In this document: positions 50,578-59,116 of the stretch, in pieces
Layout: each line of letters begins with the position of its first letter
Position numbering within the stretch: position 1 is the stretch's first letter
Source: Clostridium felsineum DSM 794
GTDB taxonomy: Bacteria; Bacillota; Clostridia; Clostridiales; Clostridiaceae
DNA length: 64,000 nt
Reading direction: 5' to 3'
Assembly (NCBI RefSeq): GCF_002006355.2
Contig: NZ_CP096980.1
Span: 3,038,001-3,102,000, forward strand
Notes under the pieces: model-generated
What the model was told of the DNA's origin: nothing
The model's database searches: none
The model's input: the letters and a program-made list of their open reading frames with translations, nothing else
Made by a program: the position numbers and the translations under genes

Positions 50578-52954
50578 AAAGTCCCCTTTTCTTATTATAG
50601 TTGTCCCTATCTGCAAGCCAGTTTTCAAGTGGGATATCCTCATACCACCTATACATAACAACCTTATCTGTTTTCATAGGGAATTTAAACCATTCAACGC
50701 TAGTCATTATTCTGTCTATTTCTTGGAAAACTTCCACAGGTGTATTATCTGGTAATTCAAATATAAGTTCGTCATATATGGTTAAGAGAAGTTTGTAGTC
50801 CTCCCCTAGGGTGTTTAAGTACTGGTAAAGGTTACGCATAATTGTTTTTGTATAGTCCGCGGAACTTCCTTGTACTACCGCATTAACTGCCTGCCTAGCA
50901 ACTCTATTGTACTTCGAGGCTACTTCCCAAAACTGTTTGTTAACGGTACGATACTTATTTAGCAAGGGTTTTGGTATACGCTTATCCTTCCACCATTCTT
51001 TAGGAAATTCACCGTCACATATTTCTGTTATTTCTTCGCGCAGCTCCTTATAACTTGGGGCTACTTTGTGGTACTGCTTGGCTACTTCTGTATGACCTAA
51101 AAACCTTCTTTTCCTTCCGCACATAGTTTCAACATAACCTAAAGTATCTGCCTGTTTAACTAGACCGTCCATAAAGGTTTTTGCTACAGGGTAAGCACGG
51201 TCAAAATCACTCATAAACTGCAAAGCTTCTTCTACAGTAATACCCAATTGTTGGGACATTGAATAAGGAGAAACCCCGTAAAGCTTCGCCAACAATCCTA
51301 CTTTCGCCATTTTACGGTACTTACTTCCGTCCCCACATTCCTCTACGGGTTTATGGAAGATACGTGAAGCCAAGTTGGAATACAAATCCACGCCATTTAA
51401 ATAAGGTGCTTGGAAGTCTGTGTCCCCGGAAAGTAACGCCAAACAACGGGGCTCTTGCTGTGAGAGGTCTGCGCCATACAGTATCTTTCCTTCTGGTGCT
51501 ATAAACATTGGTCTGGCTTTTGGTGGAATATTAGCCATATTCGGCTCATTACTGGAATATCTCCCTGTATGCGTTCCTAGCTGATTAAATTTTCCGTGTA
51601 ACCTTTTATCACTTTGCCATATTTTACTTGGCAGTGGTTTAAAGTATGTGGATAATAATTTTTTTAAGTCCCTGTAGGTAAGTAGTTCTTTTAGTATTGG
51701 GTATTTGCTAGACAGGGATTTTAATGTGTCAGCGTCAACGGACTGGTTACCTTTTTTATCTTCCGCACCCCAAGCCCCATATATTACGTTAGCTAATTGT
51801 CTAGGACTGTCTATCTTTTCAACACCTATTTCCTGTTGTAACCTTTCCCCCATTTTAGTCACTTCTTTATCTAATTCAATTGCATATTTACCCGCAAAAT
51901 CCAAGTCAACTAAAATACCGTTATGCTCCATGCTAAAAGAGATTTCTGTATTAGGCAGTTCCACTTCATAATATAGTTGTTTTAGTTTAGGAAGACGGTC
52001 AAACTGCACCCCAAGCCACTTACTAAACTTATAGCATAAATGGGTATCCTTACAAGCGTAAACAGTGGCTATATCAAGTGGTGTAGCTTCAAATCCACCC
52101 TTACCGAACAATTCCTCGTATGTCATAGACTTATCTTCAAACCCAAAGTATTTACCATATTTAGTGGCTAGGTTTTTCAAGGCATAAGATGGCTCATTTT
52201 CGTTCAGCACTTTCATAGCGTGCAAGGTGTCCATTTTCAGACCCCTAATACTTACACCCTCCCTTTTAACCATGTGGGCGTCAAACAGAAAGTTGTGTAG
52301 TATTTTACCTTTTGTCGGGTCTTCCAGATAATTACGGATTCCCTTGAATACAAATGCGGGTGATAACTGCCCTTGTACATGTTGCCTTGTTTCCGCGTCT
52401 ACGTGTCTAATCGGTATATAGTAATGTTTATCCACTGTAGGTAATGTAAAGGACATTCCAACTATATGGTCTTTATCGTAATCTAGTCCAGTAGTTTCTG
52501 TATCAAACCCGATCTCTGTTTCCTTGTACAAAAGGCTAATAAATTCCGTGTACAGTTCCGTATCCTTTTCCATAAGTAAATAGTAATTTTCCGGTTTATT
52601 TGCGACCATATCGGCTATTATTTGTGTCTTTCGTTGTTCCAACAGAAGCTTATATAGCCCCAACGCATGGGACTTACTGAATTTATTAAGGGATTCCACA
52701 CCAGTGCCTATCTCGCCAATTTCTACAGCATTTTTCACATCTAATAGTCGCTTCTTATCTAGTTCAGATATTTTAGTTTGTAGTATGCCTTTTTTACTAC
52801 CATATCCAGTAACCCAAACCTCCTCCCAAGTTGGTATATATCGTGCTTTAACTTTCTTTTCTGTGACCTGCTTTGCCCTTGCTTCTGCTTCTTCCGTGCC
52901 TTTTCCTTCCCCTAACTTTAAACTGCTTAAATTTAACTGCAAATCTTCTCCCAT
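50576..52954 (-). CDS. Phage DNA polymerase, family A, with 3'-5' exonuclease
   Basis: 792 residues from ATG 52954 (SD AAGGTGG); the 31 codons upstream have no ribosome site. Exonuclease: DTETTGLDYD (151), LHNFLFDAHM (219) and the YACKDTHL segment (299). Polymerase: motif A YGADLSQQEPR (493-503), motif B RKMAKVGLLAKLYG (547-560), motif C IYDELIFE (726-733), in which the usual His of HDE is Tyr. No 5' nuclease domain. Replicative polymerase of the phage. Confidence 0.95.
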   Translation of the reverse strand: MGEDLQLNLSSLKLGEGKGTEEAEARAKQVTEKKVKARYIPTWEEVWVTGYGSKKGILQTKISELDKKRLLDVKNAVEIGEIGTGVESLNKFSKSHALGLYKLLLEQRKTQIIADMVANKPENYYLLMEKDTELYTEFISLLYKETEIGFDTETTGLDYDKDHIVGMSFTLPTVDKHYYIPIRHVDAETRQHVQGQLSPAFVFKGIRNYLEDPTKGKILHNFLFDAHMVKREGVSIRGLKMDTLHAMKVLNENEPSYALKNLATKYGKYFGFEDKSMTYEELFGKGGFEATPLDIATVYACKDTHLCYKFSKWLGVQFDRLPKLKQLYYEVELPNTEISFSMEHNGILVDLDFAGKYAIELDKEVTKMGERLQQEIGVEKIDSPRQLANVIYGAWGAEDKKGNQSVDADTLKSLSSKYPILKELLTYRDLKKLLSTYFKPLPSKIWQSDKRLHGKFNQLGTHTGRYSSNEPNMANIPPKARPMFIAPEGKILYGADLSQQEPRCLALLSGDTDFQAPYLNGVDLYSNLASRIFHKPVEECGDGSKYRKMAKVGLLAKLYGVSPYSMSQQLGITVEEALQFMSDFDRAYPVAKTFMDGLVKQADTLGYVETMCGRKRRFLGHTEVAKQYHKVAPSYKELREEITEICDGEFPKEWWKDKRIPKPLLNKYRTVNKQFWEVASKYNRVARQAVNAVVQGSSADYTKTIMRNLYQYLNTLGEDYKLLLTIYDELIFELPDNTPVEVFQEIDRIMTSVEWFKFPMKTDKVVMYRWYEDIPLENWLADRDNYNKKRGL

Positions 52955-53056
52955 AGCCCTACCACCTTTCCAAATTAGATAAATGGGTAAACTGTGTAGC
53001 CTAGGTAAACAGACAAATAGCCCATGTAAATATAGCAACACGGGCATACTGTGGTA

Positions 53057-53830
53057 CTATTTACTTAAGGTTAAGAATATAAGGAAATGTTCGATAACGC
53101 CTTCTTCCTCCCCATCTTCCTCAATTTCAATCTGCATAAGGTTTAGGGAAATATCTGTAATCCTATCAAGTATTAGTGTGTCTAAAGCTTTTATGTGGTC
53201 AACAATAGTATCTGCGTCAAAGTCTTCGTATACTGTGGCAAATTCCTCAATGGTAAGACCTTTACTTGTGTGTGCGGTAAATTCGGTTATTGTGTACCTT
53301 TCTGTAAAATCTGCTTTTATTTCTTTAGCTGTCTGCTCTAGTGCGTAAAGTACCCTTTCTTTCGCGAATTCTGCCGGAAAACTGCCTAAAGGTCTTACCT
53401 CTATTTCTTCCCCAACGAATACATCAAGGTAAATTATTTCAACTTCTTTTTCAGCGGGTGTTGGGGGTGTTACTGGGCTATCGCTAGTCCCTATTAGGTC
53501 TGTGGGATTTTCTGTCTTTTTCTGCTCTGTATTTTGGAACGTTATTGCGATTGGGAAGTTATCCACCTCTATAACAAGTTCTAGTAATTCAGTTAACAGC
53601 TCCATAGCTTCAATACTAACGGGTTCAAGTCTGTAATCTACTAGTAAAATATCCTCTATTTCTTCCCTGTTAACAGCCCCCGCCCTAAAGGTAAACCCAT
53701 CATTAACCATAACAGCATATATGTCGTTGCTAACTGCCAAGAACTCGTTTACTAGGTTTATATCATAGCCACCACTTAAGTCAAACAACTGCTCATATTG
53801 GCTAAAAAGTTTTCCCATTTTCTTCTCCAT
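53057..53830 (-). CDS. Hypothetical acidic protein, 257 residues
   Basis: Acidic, no membrane segment. N-terminal part GKLFSQYEQLFDLSGGYDIN and FTFRAGAVNREEIEDILL; a Pro-rich linker (SDSPVTPPTPAEKEVE), then a second domain (VLYALEQTAKEIKADFTERY). SD GGGAGGG. Upstream of the polymerase on the same strand. I do not recognise the family. Confidence 0.7.
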   Translation of the reverse strand: MEKKMGKLFSQYEQLFDLSGGYDINLVNEFLAVSNDIYAVMVNDGFTFRAGAVNREEIEDILLVDYRLEPVSIEAMELLTELLELVIEVDNFPIAITFQNTEQKKTENPTDLIGTSDSPVTPPTPAEKEVEIIYLDVFVGEEIEVRPLGSFPAEFAKERVLYALEQTAKEIKADFTERYTITEFTAHTSKGLTIEEFATVYEDFDADTIVDHIKALDTLILDRITDISLNLMQIEIEEDGEEEGVIEHFLIFLTLSK

Positions 53831-53831
53831 T

Positions 53832-54077
53832 CTAAACGCCCTCCCCTATTGTATTTTTCCCGCTTACTTTAACGAAATATTTCGGATTTAAACCAGTGAA
53901 CCTATCACCTATACGGTGCCTTGATGTTGTGTGGTTCAGTACCTCTATGTCTATTTCGCCGGTCTGACTAACGTATATCACTTCCCCAACTACCATATCT
54001 GGTGTAGTGTAACGGTATATAGCGTAAGCACTAGGTAATCCTGTAACTAAATCCCCAACTTTAAATTCATCTCCCAT
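53832..54077 (-). CDS. Small beta-barrel-like protein, 81 residues
   Basis: ATG 54077 after GGGAGGG. The frame is open 14 codons further (starting MSKQKLK), but that part is the conserved leader of element D, not coding. EFKVGDLVTGLPSAYAIYRYT, VVGEVIYVSQTGEIDIEVL suggests an SH3-like fold. Function unknown. Confidence 0.65.
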   Translation of the reverse strand: MGDEFKVGDLVTGLPSAYAIYRYTTPDMVVGEVIYVSQTGEIDIEVLNHTTSRHRIGDRFTGLNPKYFVKVSGKNTIGEGV

Positions 54078-54124
54078 AACTATTCCCTCCCGGTATTCTT
54101 TTAGTTTTTGTTTGCTCAATTTAA

Positions 54125-54152
54125 ATGTGTTATTCCAGATACCGTTGTGACA
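54125..54152 (-). promoter_or_regulatory. Early element D (TGTGTTA-N13-TGTGACA)
   Basis: Half-sites 54126-54132 and 54146-54152, 48 bases before the start at 54077. The following leader (ATTGAGCAAACAAAAACTAA) is the same as after element F, so the conserved unit is longer than the two half-sites. Confidence 0.72.
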
Positions 54153-54178
54153 CTGTTTTTACCCTTTTTGTTTCTGCC

Positions 54179-54397
54179 TTATTTTTTCCACGTTCCCACC
54201 TTTTGGTCATTGAAGTGCCTGTTCCTTTTTTTCGCTTTATTCTGTGCCTTTAGTCGCTCATACATTTTTACATCAATATTCAAATCCTTTAGCATATCCG
54301 AAATGCCTTTTAATCTGTATAATACATAAAGGGAAACGGCACATAAAAGCACCGTTACCCCACAAAGTATCCCTAACAGTATTAGCCAATTTTCCAT
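54179..54397 (-). CDS. Small one-pass membrane protein
   Basis: 72 residues: WLILLGILCGVTVLLCAVSL is a membrane helix at the N-terminus; the rest is a basic helix (LNIDVKMYERLKAQNKAKKR). SD TTAGGAGGGG. Follows the 54,402 gene by 4 bases. Unknown; topology like phage membrane accessory proteins. Confidence 0.65.
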   Translation of the reverse strand: MENWLILLGILCGVTVLLCAVSLYVLYRLKGISDMLKDLNIDVKMYERLKAQNKAKKRNRHFNDQKVGTWKK

Positions 54398-54401
54398 ATC
54401 T

Positions 54402-54683
54402 TTAACCCCTCCTAATTCCTGTATTCCTGTATTTTGGCTTGTCCTTTGGTATCTTAAGTGAGCGGAATTCCTCTTCGGTACATATCCTTTTCATACTGAC
54501 TACAAAATAACTATTCCTAGGCATAAGCTTTTCATGGAAGAACTTCATAATTAGAAAACAACCATCTTTCCGCCTAGTATGGGAGTGGAAACTGTGTGGA
54601 AAACCTTTCCTAACAAGTATATAATCTTTACAGTGCAGTATCTTAAACTCATGGTCTTCGTATACAACTTCCCCCTTACTCAT
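54402..54683 (-). CDS. Hypothetical basic protein, 93 residues
   Basis: His/Lys-rich: FKILHCKDYILVRKGFPHSF and HSHTRRKDGCFLIMKFFHEK. No membrane segment. Overlaps the ThyX-like stop by 8 bases, so co-translated. Not recognised. Confidence 0.65.
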   Translation of the reverse strand: MSKGEVVYEDHEFKILHCKDYILVRKGFPHSFHSHTRRKDGCFLIMKFFHEKLMPRNSYFVVSMKRICTEEEFRSLKIPKDKPKYRNTGIRRG

Positions 54684-55260
54684 GTCCGTTATGCCCGTTA
54701 TATCCGTTTATACCATTACGGTAGGCTGTTAGTTCCTTCTGAAATTGTGGCGTCTTATGGTAGTTACAGCTTATAAATTCCGGACAAAATCCCCTGTAAG
54801 TACACTCTTTAACCATACAACTTGCTAATTCCGGCTCAACCTTCTGTACTTCCTTCTTTACAGCTTCCCAAGCTAAACGGGTTTCTGGGCTAGCCAAATA
54901 GCACAGTCTTTTCCTACTAATATTTATCATGGCTTGAGCGTTGGCTTCTGCTTCATGAACTACGGGTGCGTCCTGCTCTTTACTGTTTCTTTCTTCTCCT
55001 GTTCTGTCAGTTCTCTGTGTGCCTACAAAATGTACTATACCTAACCAGTGCCTTACAAAGTGGGTGCTTACCCAATAATACAAGTCTTCCCACTTCCACT
55101 CAACGGTTAACTTTCTGATTGGGCTGTGCTCTGCCATCAACATTCTACGTTTCCATTCGCTAGTAGGCTCTTTTCCCATGCCTTCCATATTCACGGTATT
55201 TCGTGCAGCCCTTTTAACTTTTCCCCACGCCTTATTGCTGTTTAAGAATTGTATTTTCAC
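54676..55260 (-). CDS. ThyX-like flavin-dependent thymidylate synthase family protein
   Basis: 194 residues. It has the ThyX-like core: AEHSPIRKLTVEW, then FVRHWLGIVHFVGTQRTDR (about 68-86) and a SRKRLCYLASPETRLAW helix, with a late Cys cluster (CTYRGFCPEFISC). The classical motif RHR followed by seven residues and Ser is not intact: RHW replaces RHR. A divergent phage group with this look exists, so it may still make dTMP from dUMP. Fits the dUTPase and RNR nearby. SD not strong. Confidence 0.72.
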   Translation of the reverse strand: MKIQFLNSNKAWGKVKRAARNTVNMEGMGKEPTSEWKRRMLMAEHSPIRKLTVEWKWEDLYYWVSTHFVRHWLGIVHFVGTQRTDRTGEERNSKEQDAPVVHEAEANAQAMINISRKRLCYLASPETRLAWEAVKKEVQKVEPELASCMVKECTYRGFCPEFISCNYHKTPQFQKELTAYRNGINGYNGHNGHE

Positions 55261-55263
55261 TTT

Positions 55264-55416
55264 TTACCCCACCTTTCCCAAAAGATAGACTAATCCAACA
55301 CCCACCATAAAAATAAAAATAACAGGTAGTACCATAACAAGAAAAAACTCTATAACGATACACATACAGTCAAAGGATAAACATAAGCTATTCCAAACAA
55401 ACCTTAATATCCCCAT
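55264..55416 (-). CDS. Tiny membrane protein 1, 50 residues
   Basis: ATG 55416 after GGTGGAG. Two hydrophobic parts: LCLSFDCMCIVIEFFLVMVL and IFIFMVGVGLVYLL. First of a run of five very small membrane proteins. Function unknown. Confidence 0.6.
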   Translation of the reverse strand: MGILRFVWNSLCLSFDCMCIVIEFFLVMVLPVIFIFMVGVGLVYLLGKVG

Positions 55417-55435
55417 TACACACTCCACCCTTCTT

Positions 55436-55597
55436 TTAACTACTGAATCCCACAATACAAACGTAGGTTATAGCGGAAGTCAATATCTCAAGAATCAGTA
55501 TCCCGTAACCCACGTCTTCACCCTCTGTCTTAAATATTAAGTAGTTCACTATCCCCATAAGTAAAACCAACGCTATACATAACATTCTAATTAACAT
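55436..55597 (-). CDS. Tiny membrane protein 2, 53 residues
   Basis: ATG 55597 to TAA 55436, SD GGAGG nine bases upstream. Two membrane segments: MLCIALVLLMGIVNYLIF and LILEILTSAITYVCIVGF. Its ATG overlaps the stop of the next upstream gene. Unknown. Confidence 0.65.
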   Translation of the reverse strand: MLIRMLCIALVLLMGIVNYLIFKTEGEDVGYGILILEILTSAITYVCIVGFSS

Positions 55598-55719
55598 TTT
55601 TGCTTGTCCTCCTTTTCTTTTTCTTCATTCTTTACACTTTCACACATTTTTTCCACACCATGCACTACCCTAGCCACCATCAACCACGTAAACAGAACCA
55701 ATAAAACTGCTTTAAACAT
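55591..55719 (-). CDS. Tiny membrane protein 3, 42 residues
   Basis: ATG 55719 to TAA 55591, SD AGGTGG eight bases upstream. One membrane segment (AVLLVLFTWLMVARVV) and a charged tail (VKNEEKEKEDKQKC). Overlaps protein 2 by 7 bases. Unknown. Confidence 0.65.
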   Translation of the reverse strand: MFKAVLLVLFTWLMVARVVHGVEKMCESVKNEEKEKEDKQKC

Positions 55720-55737
55720 TGGATTCTCCACCTTTCC

Positions 55738-55860
55738 CTAATGAATAAAGAATAAAGCACATACAGGAGCACCTATCATTGCTACAACGTATACTATGTC
55801 ACACAGTAATCTCTCCCCCTTACTAGAAGCCCTTTCCCCGGCGAAATGCGCCACCCACAT
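55738..55860 (-). CDS. Tiny membrane protein 4, 40 residues
   Basis: ATG 55860 to TAG 55738, SD GAGGGGG nine bases upstream. Polar start (MWVAHFAGERASSKGERLL), one membrane segment (VVAMIGAPVCALFF). Unknown. Confidence 0.6.
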   Translation of the reverse strand: MWVAHFAGERASSKGERLLCDIVYVVAMIGAPVCALFFIH

Positions 55861-55884
55861 AACTTAATCCCCCTCGTTAGATAA

Positions 55885-56013
55885 TCACTTCTTGAATAAA
55901 TAAGTAACTGCTTTTATAGCCAGTGTGAAAAAAAAGGTAATTCCCATAGCAACCACCATTAAGGAAATAGCAGTAAAAGCAAGTGTTAATAAGAAGCATA
56001 TAAAAGCCCCCAT
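55885..56013 (-). CDS. Tiny membrane protein 5, 42 residues
   Basis: ATG 56013 to TGA 55885, with a near-perfect SD GGGGAGG; start overlaps the preceding stop as TAATG. Almost wholly hydrophobic: ICFLLTLAFTAISLMVVAM and on, ending in KK. A longer frame in another phase over the same bases has no ribosome site and is rejected. Holin-like in composition but far from the lysis block. Confidence 0.68.
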   Translation of the reverse strand: MGAFICFLLTLAFTAISLMVVAMGITFFFTLAIKAVTYLFKK

Positions 56014-56201
56014 TAGTAAACCTCCCCTCGGTAAATAAATGTTGGTTTAACGTCCCCAAGTTGTATTAACATCTTGAAGTTCTCTTCTGAAACATAGACC
56101 AATTTGTTAATTTTGCGGTCGTACAAGTAGTAAACCATTTCCCGACTATTATGCAACCTTCGTATCAGCTTAAACCTGTACTTATACCCTTTATTTCCCA
56201 C
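56013..56201 (-). CDS. Hypothetical basic protein, 62 residues
   Basis: GTG 56201 overlapping the dUTPase end by 11 bases; the ribosome site (GGAAG) lies within dUTPase. Basic N-terminus (GNKGYKYRFKLIRRLHNSRE), then beta-like YYLYDRKINKLVYVS. Soluble. Not recognised. Confidence 0.62.
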   Translation of the reverse strand: MGNKGYKYRFKLIRRLHNSREMVYYLYDRKINKLVYVSEENFKMLIQLGDVKPTFIYRGEVY

Positions 56202-56865
56202 TACTTCCTATACCCCCTGTTCTTTCCGTATTGCTACTTATTCCGTCAGCTTCAAGATACTTAACAAATATTCCCTGTGCTATTCTGTCCCCCTTTTTTA
56301 GGACTACCGCATTTTCTTCCTTTAGGTTTTTTAATAACGGCATTGCATACCTGTATCCGTGAATGTCCAAAACTGTTGTTTCGCCGACCACTTCAATTGC
56401 GGGTCTGTAGTTAAATAGTCCTATACCAATGTTCCCATCATTTTCAGCGTTACCGTAGAAATCACTATCTATTACGCCGGTACCATTAAGTAACATTAGG
56501 TTATGTTTAAAGCCTGTAGAACTTCTTGGGACAATAAGCAGTACCTCATCTTTTTGCATATATGCCTTTACGTCAGTTTTAAAGATAGCCTTCTGTTGTG
56601 GGTAGATTATCAAGTCCTCGGCAACAAAGAAGTCATAACCGGCGGAGGTTTTAGTCCCCCTTAAAGGTACTTGCGAAATGTCTGTCGGGTATGCCTTCAT
56701 ATCTGCCTTGACTGGCTCAAATCCCCTGTTCCTTTCCCTCTTAAAACATTCGCCACCCCTATTGCAAGCTAAACATAATCCCCCGGGGTTATTATCCTTA
56801 TACCTGTAAAAACAGTCCTTACATACTTTCCATACTCCCGTGCCTCTAGCTAGTTCCCTTTCCAT
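56191..56865 (-). CDS. dut: dUTPase with N-terminal zinc-ribbon-like extension
   Basis: 224 residues. Converts dUTP to dUMP, feeding thymidylate synthesis. Five dUTPase motifs: AGYDF (75-79), PRSSTGF (113-119), NGTGVIDSDFYGN (127-139), GDRIAQGIF (192-200) and the P-loop-like RTGGIGSSG (215-223). The N-terminal 45 residues carry five cysteines (15, 18, 31, 34, 40: CKDC, CLAC, GGEC), a zinc-ribbon-like addition not in standard dUTPases (about 145-170 residues). First gene after element E. Confidence 0.93.
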   Translation of the reverse strand: MERELARGTGVWKVCKDCFYRYKDNNPGGLCLACNRGGECFKRERNRGFEPVKADMKAYPTDISQVPLRGTKTSAGYDFFVAEDLIIYPQQKAIFKTDVKAYMQKDEVLLIVPRSSTGFKHNLMLLNGTGVIDSDFYGNAENDGNIGIGLFNYRPAIEVVGETTVLDIHGYRYAMPLLKNLKEENAVVLKKGDRIAQGIFVKYLEADGISSNTERTGGIGSSGK

Positions 56866-56917
56866 ACATAAGCCCTCCTTTAATTTTGGTTGGTTGTTGC
56901 TGTTACCTTACACTTAT

Positions 56918-56945
56918 ATGTGTTAACTGCTACGGAGCTGTGACA
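56918..56945 (-). promoter_or_regulatory. Early element E (TGTGTTA-N13-TGTGACA)
   Basis: Half-sites 56919-56925 and 56939-56945, 53 bases before the dUTPase start, in the 178-base gap after the RNR terminator. Followed on the minus strand by ATATAAGTGTAAGG. Confidence 0.72.
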
Positions 56946-56987
56946 ACTTCGTAGAAAAGCGTCAGCCTAAAAAGTATAGAAAAGTGC

Positions 56988-57026
56988 AAAAAAATAGAGC
57001 GGGTTTTATGTAGCTTATCCCGCTCT
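56988..57026 (-). terminator. Terminator after ribonucleotide reductase
   Basis: On the minus strand AGAGCGGG (57026-57019), loop, CCCGCTCT (57003-56996), TATTTTTTT. Eight-base perfect stem with T-tract. Confidence 0.88.
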
Positions 57027-57043
57027 TTGTGAGTTTTATCTAT

Positions 57044-59101
57044 TTATCTGATTGGGCATAAACCGCCTTCACACCCTTCATTACCAATATCGAAATCGGC
57101 GCCATTTTCAAAGTACTTTAACAATTCACTGTCTATAGGCAACATATCTTTCGCTCTTTTTTCGTATTCTTCCTTTGTTATGGCTTCGTATGGCAGTAGT
57201 TGGTAGTAGCTGTCGTCCAATGAAAGGAAACTGATACCCACACAACTATCCCAATTATCATAAACCCACTGTTCCACTTCTGCCCATTCATTTTCCCTAA
57301 CAGAAACAGTTATACTTGCGTTGTGGTCAACATAGTTTTCCATGAATAGCTTATATGTTTCTAGTTGTTCAATAGCTGACACATTAAATTTAGTTCTGCC
57401 TTGCGGTGCTTTTACAGGGAATTCTATTACTAACGTGTTGGCTGTTTCCATTTCCTGTCCCACTTCTGGATAAATAGGGTAGCCTAACAATTTACAAACC
57501 TTAACAAGTGCGTCATCTGCGTTTATTCTTATCCTTCTAATGTAATACCCGCTGTGGCTAAAGTGCAGACCGCTTGAAACTGTAGGTAGTAAAGATAGGG
57601 TTCCTTCTGGCTTTACTGTGGTGACCAGTTCAGAACGATTAAGCCCCAACCCATCTGATAAAAAGTCCGCTGATTCCCTAGCCTTGCTACGTAACAGCCT
57701 TAATATTGACGCTTGCATGTTCTTGTCTAACCCTACAGCGTTAACCATGTCTTGCCACCCTGTTAGTGATACGCCTAGCAGTCTATCACGGTGCAACATC
57801 TTGTCCCATTCAGATAGTTCTAATTCAATACAAGTAAGTCTGTATGAGGCTCTAGTAAGTAAAGCGTGGGTACGTTCTAGGTCTGTCACGTCTAATACAC
57901 CATCTTTTACATGAGCCATTACATTCGTAGTTACAAGATTACATGTCTGTCTATCATCTAGTAAAACTTCGGCGCAAGGGTTGGTTACTTTGAAGTTAGG
58001 CTTACGTTTTCGGGCATGTTCACCATTATAGAATCCCGGCTCACCAGAATAACGCATTTGTTCCAACTGCCAGTGCCAAAAGTTCTTACTTGGTTTTTCC
58101 CAATGGATAATCGTGTTATTACTGTTCCTTCTGTGTGAGATCTCGTTATTTATCCCCCAATTACCGCTTTTATCCTGTGTGTACAATTGACTTTTTGCTT
58201 CTATACATGCCTTATCATCTGCACCTATAAGACCGATTTCCGCTGACCTTCTCACGCCACCTACAACAACATTTTCAGCAATTATAGTGGCAAAATCCAA
58301 CATATCTAAAGTAGTGACTGCCCTTGAACCCGTATTGTCACGGTTAATTATTTCCGTCATTTTCTTATACATGTTTAGTAGGCTACCGTGTCCAGAAGCT
58401 GTTCCACCGAAAGCATGTAGGCGCTCGCCCTTTGGTCTTACGCTGTCATAGTTAAATAGTATTTCGTTGATGTAGCTGTATTCCTTCCTAGTTATTATGT
58501 TAAAAAAGAAGCGTAGGGACTGAATCCAACCCTCTTTACTATCCCCAATGCGAATTATAGCCATGTCTTTATAGAATTCCAAACTAGTGCTTTCAAGTCT
58601 ATTTTCTTTACTTCTAGCAATATACGGCATATGTTCCACATTTCTTAATTTACGCATTTTAGGCAGATACTCAACGTCTTCCTGCATAGCCCTAAACCCT
58701 ACACCAGTTCCACACATCAAGGCGTAAAATAATTCGGACAGTTTTTCAAAGCTATCCAGTACTACAGCACTACAATTAAAGTTTGCAAGAGCGTGCTTTT
58801 CGACTGCTTCTGTTCCGCCTATCCACAGTGTACGACCAGATAAGAAACCCTTTAAGTTAAACACAACATCAAATAGTGCTTCTGCTTCTTCTGTATCTGC
58901 CCCACCTTCCACAGTATTACAGTTATATTGTACCGCCCTTGCTACAGTTTCCTTCCAAGTTTCGCGCCTTTTCTCCCCTTCTAACCAACGGGAATAAGTG
59001 CGAAGATATGTGAATCTGCCAATATCCGACATAGCTTCTGGGTAATCTGGATACTGTTTTAGGAACTCGTTACTTAACTTTACGTTGTTACTTTTATCCA
59101 T
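57044..59101 (-). CDS. nrdJ: Class II (adenosylcobalamin-dependent) ribonucleoside-triphosphate reductase
   Basis: 685 residues, the monomeric Lactobacillus leichmannii-type RTPR. Makes dNTPs directly. Redox Cys in NFNCSAVV (Cys 110), finger-loop NPCAE (Cys 376 with catalytic Glu 378), partner Cys 387 in RQTCNLV, and C-terminal CEGGLCPIR pair. Also GTGVGFRAM and FGGTASGHGSL. Being O2-independent in mechanism but B12-dependent, it ties phage replication to host cobalamin. No intein or intron seen. Confidence 0.93.
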   Translation of the reverse strand: MDKSNNVKLSNEFLKQYPDYPEAMSDIGRFTYLRTYSRWLEGEKRRETWKETVARAVQYNCNTVEGGADTEEAEALFDVVFNLKGFLSGRTLWIGGTEAVEKHALANFNCSAVVLDSFEKLSELFYALMCGTGVGFRAMQEDVEYLPKMRKLRNVEHMPYIARSKENRLESTSLEFYKDMAIIRIGDSKEGWIQSLRFFFNIITRKEYSYINEILFNYDSVRPKGERLHAFGGTASGHGSLLNMYKKMTEIINRDNTGSRAVTTLDMLDFATIIAENVVVGGVRRSAEIGLIGADDKACIEAKSQLYTQDKSGNWGINNEISHRRNSNNTIIHWEKPSKNFWHWQLEQMRYSGEPGFYNGEHARKRKPNFKVTNPCAEVLLDDRQTCNLVTTNVMAHVKDGVLDVTDLERTHALLTRASYRLTCIELELSEWDKMLHRDRLLGVSLTGWQDMVNAVGLDKNMQASILRLLRSKARESADFLSDGLGLNRSELVTTVKPEGTLSLLPTVSSGLHFSHSGYYIRRIRINADDALVKVCKLLGYPIYPEVGQEMETANTLVIEFPVKAPQGRTKFNVSAIEQLETYKLFMENYVDHNASITVSVRENEWAEVEQWVYDNWDSCVGISFLSLDDSYYQLLPYEAITKEEYEKRAKDMLPIDSELLKYFENGADFDIGNEGCEGGLCPIR

Positions 59102-59116
59102 ACTGTTATTCCCCCT

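Noticed and set aside
52955..53047. 31-codon N-terminal extension of the DNA polymerase
   Set aside because: No ribosome site at its start; hydrophobic, unlike family N-termini; a good site precedes ATG 52954.
55877..56059. 60-codon minus-strand frame
   Set aside because: No ribosome site. The frame from 56013 over the same bases has a near-perfect one and a membrane protein composition.
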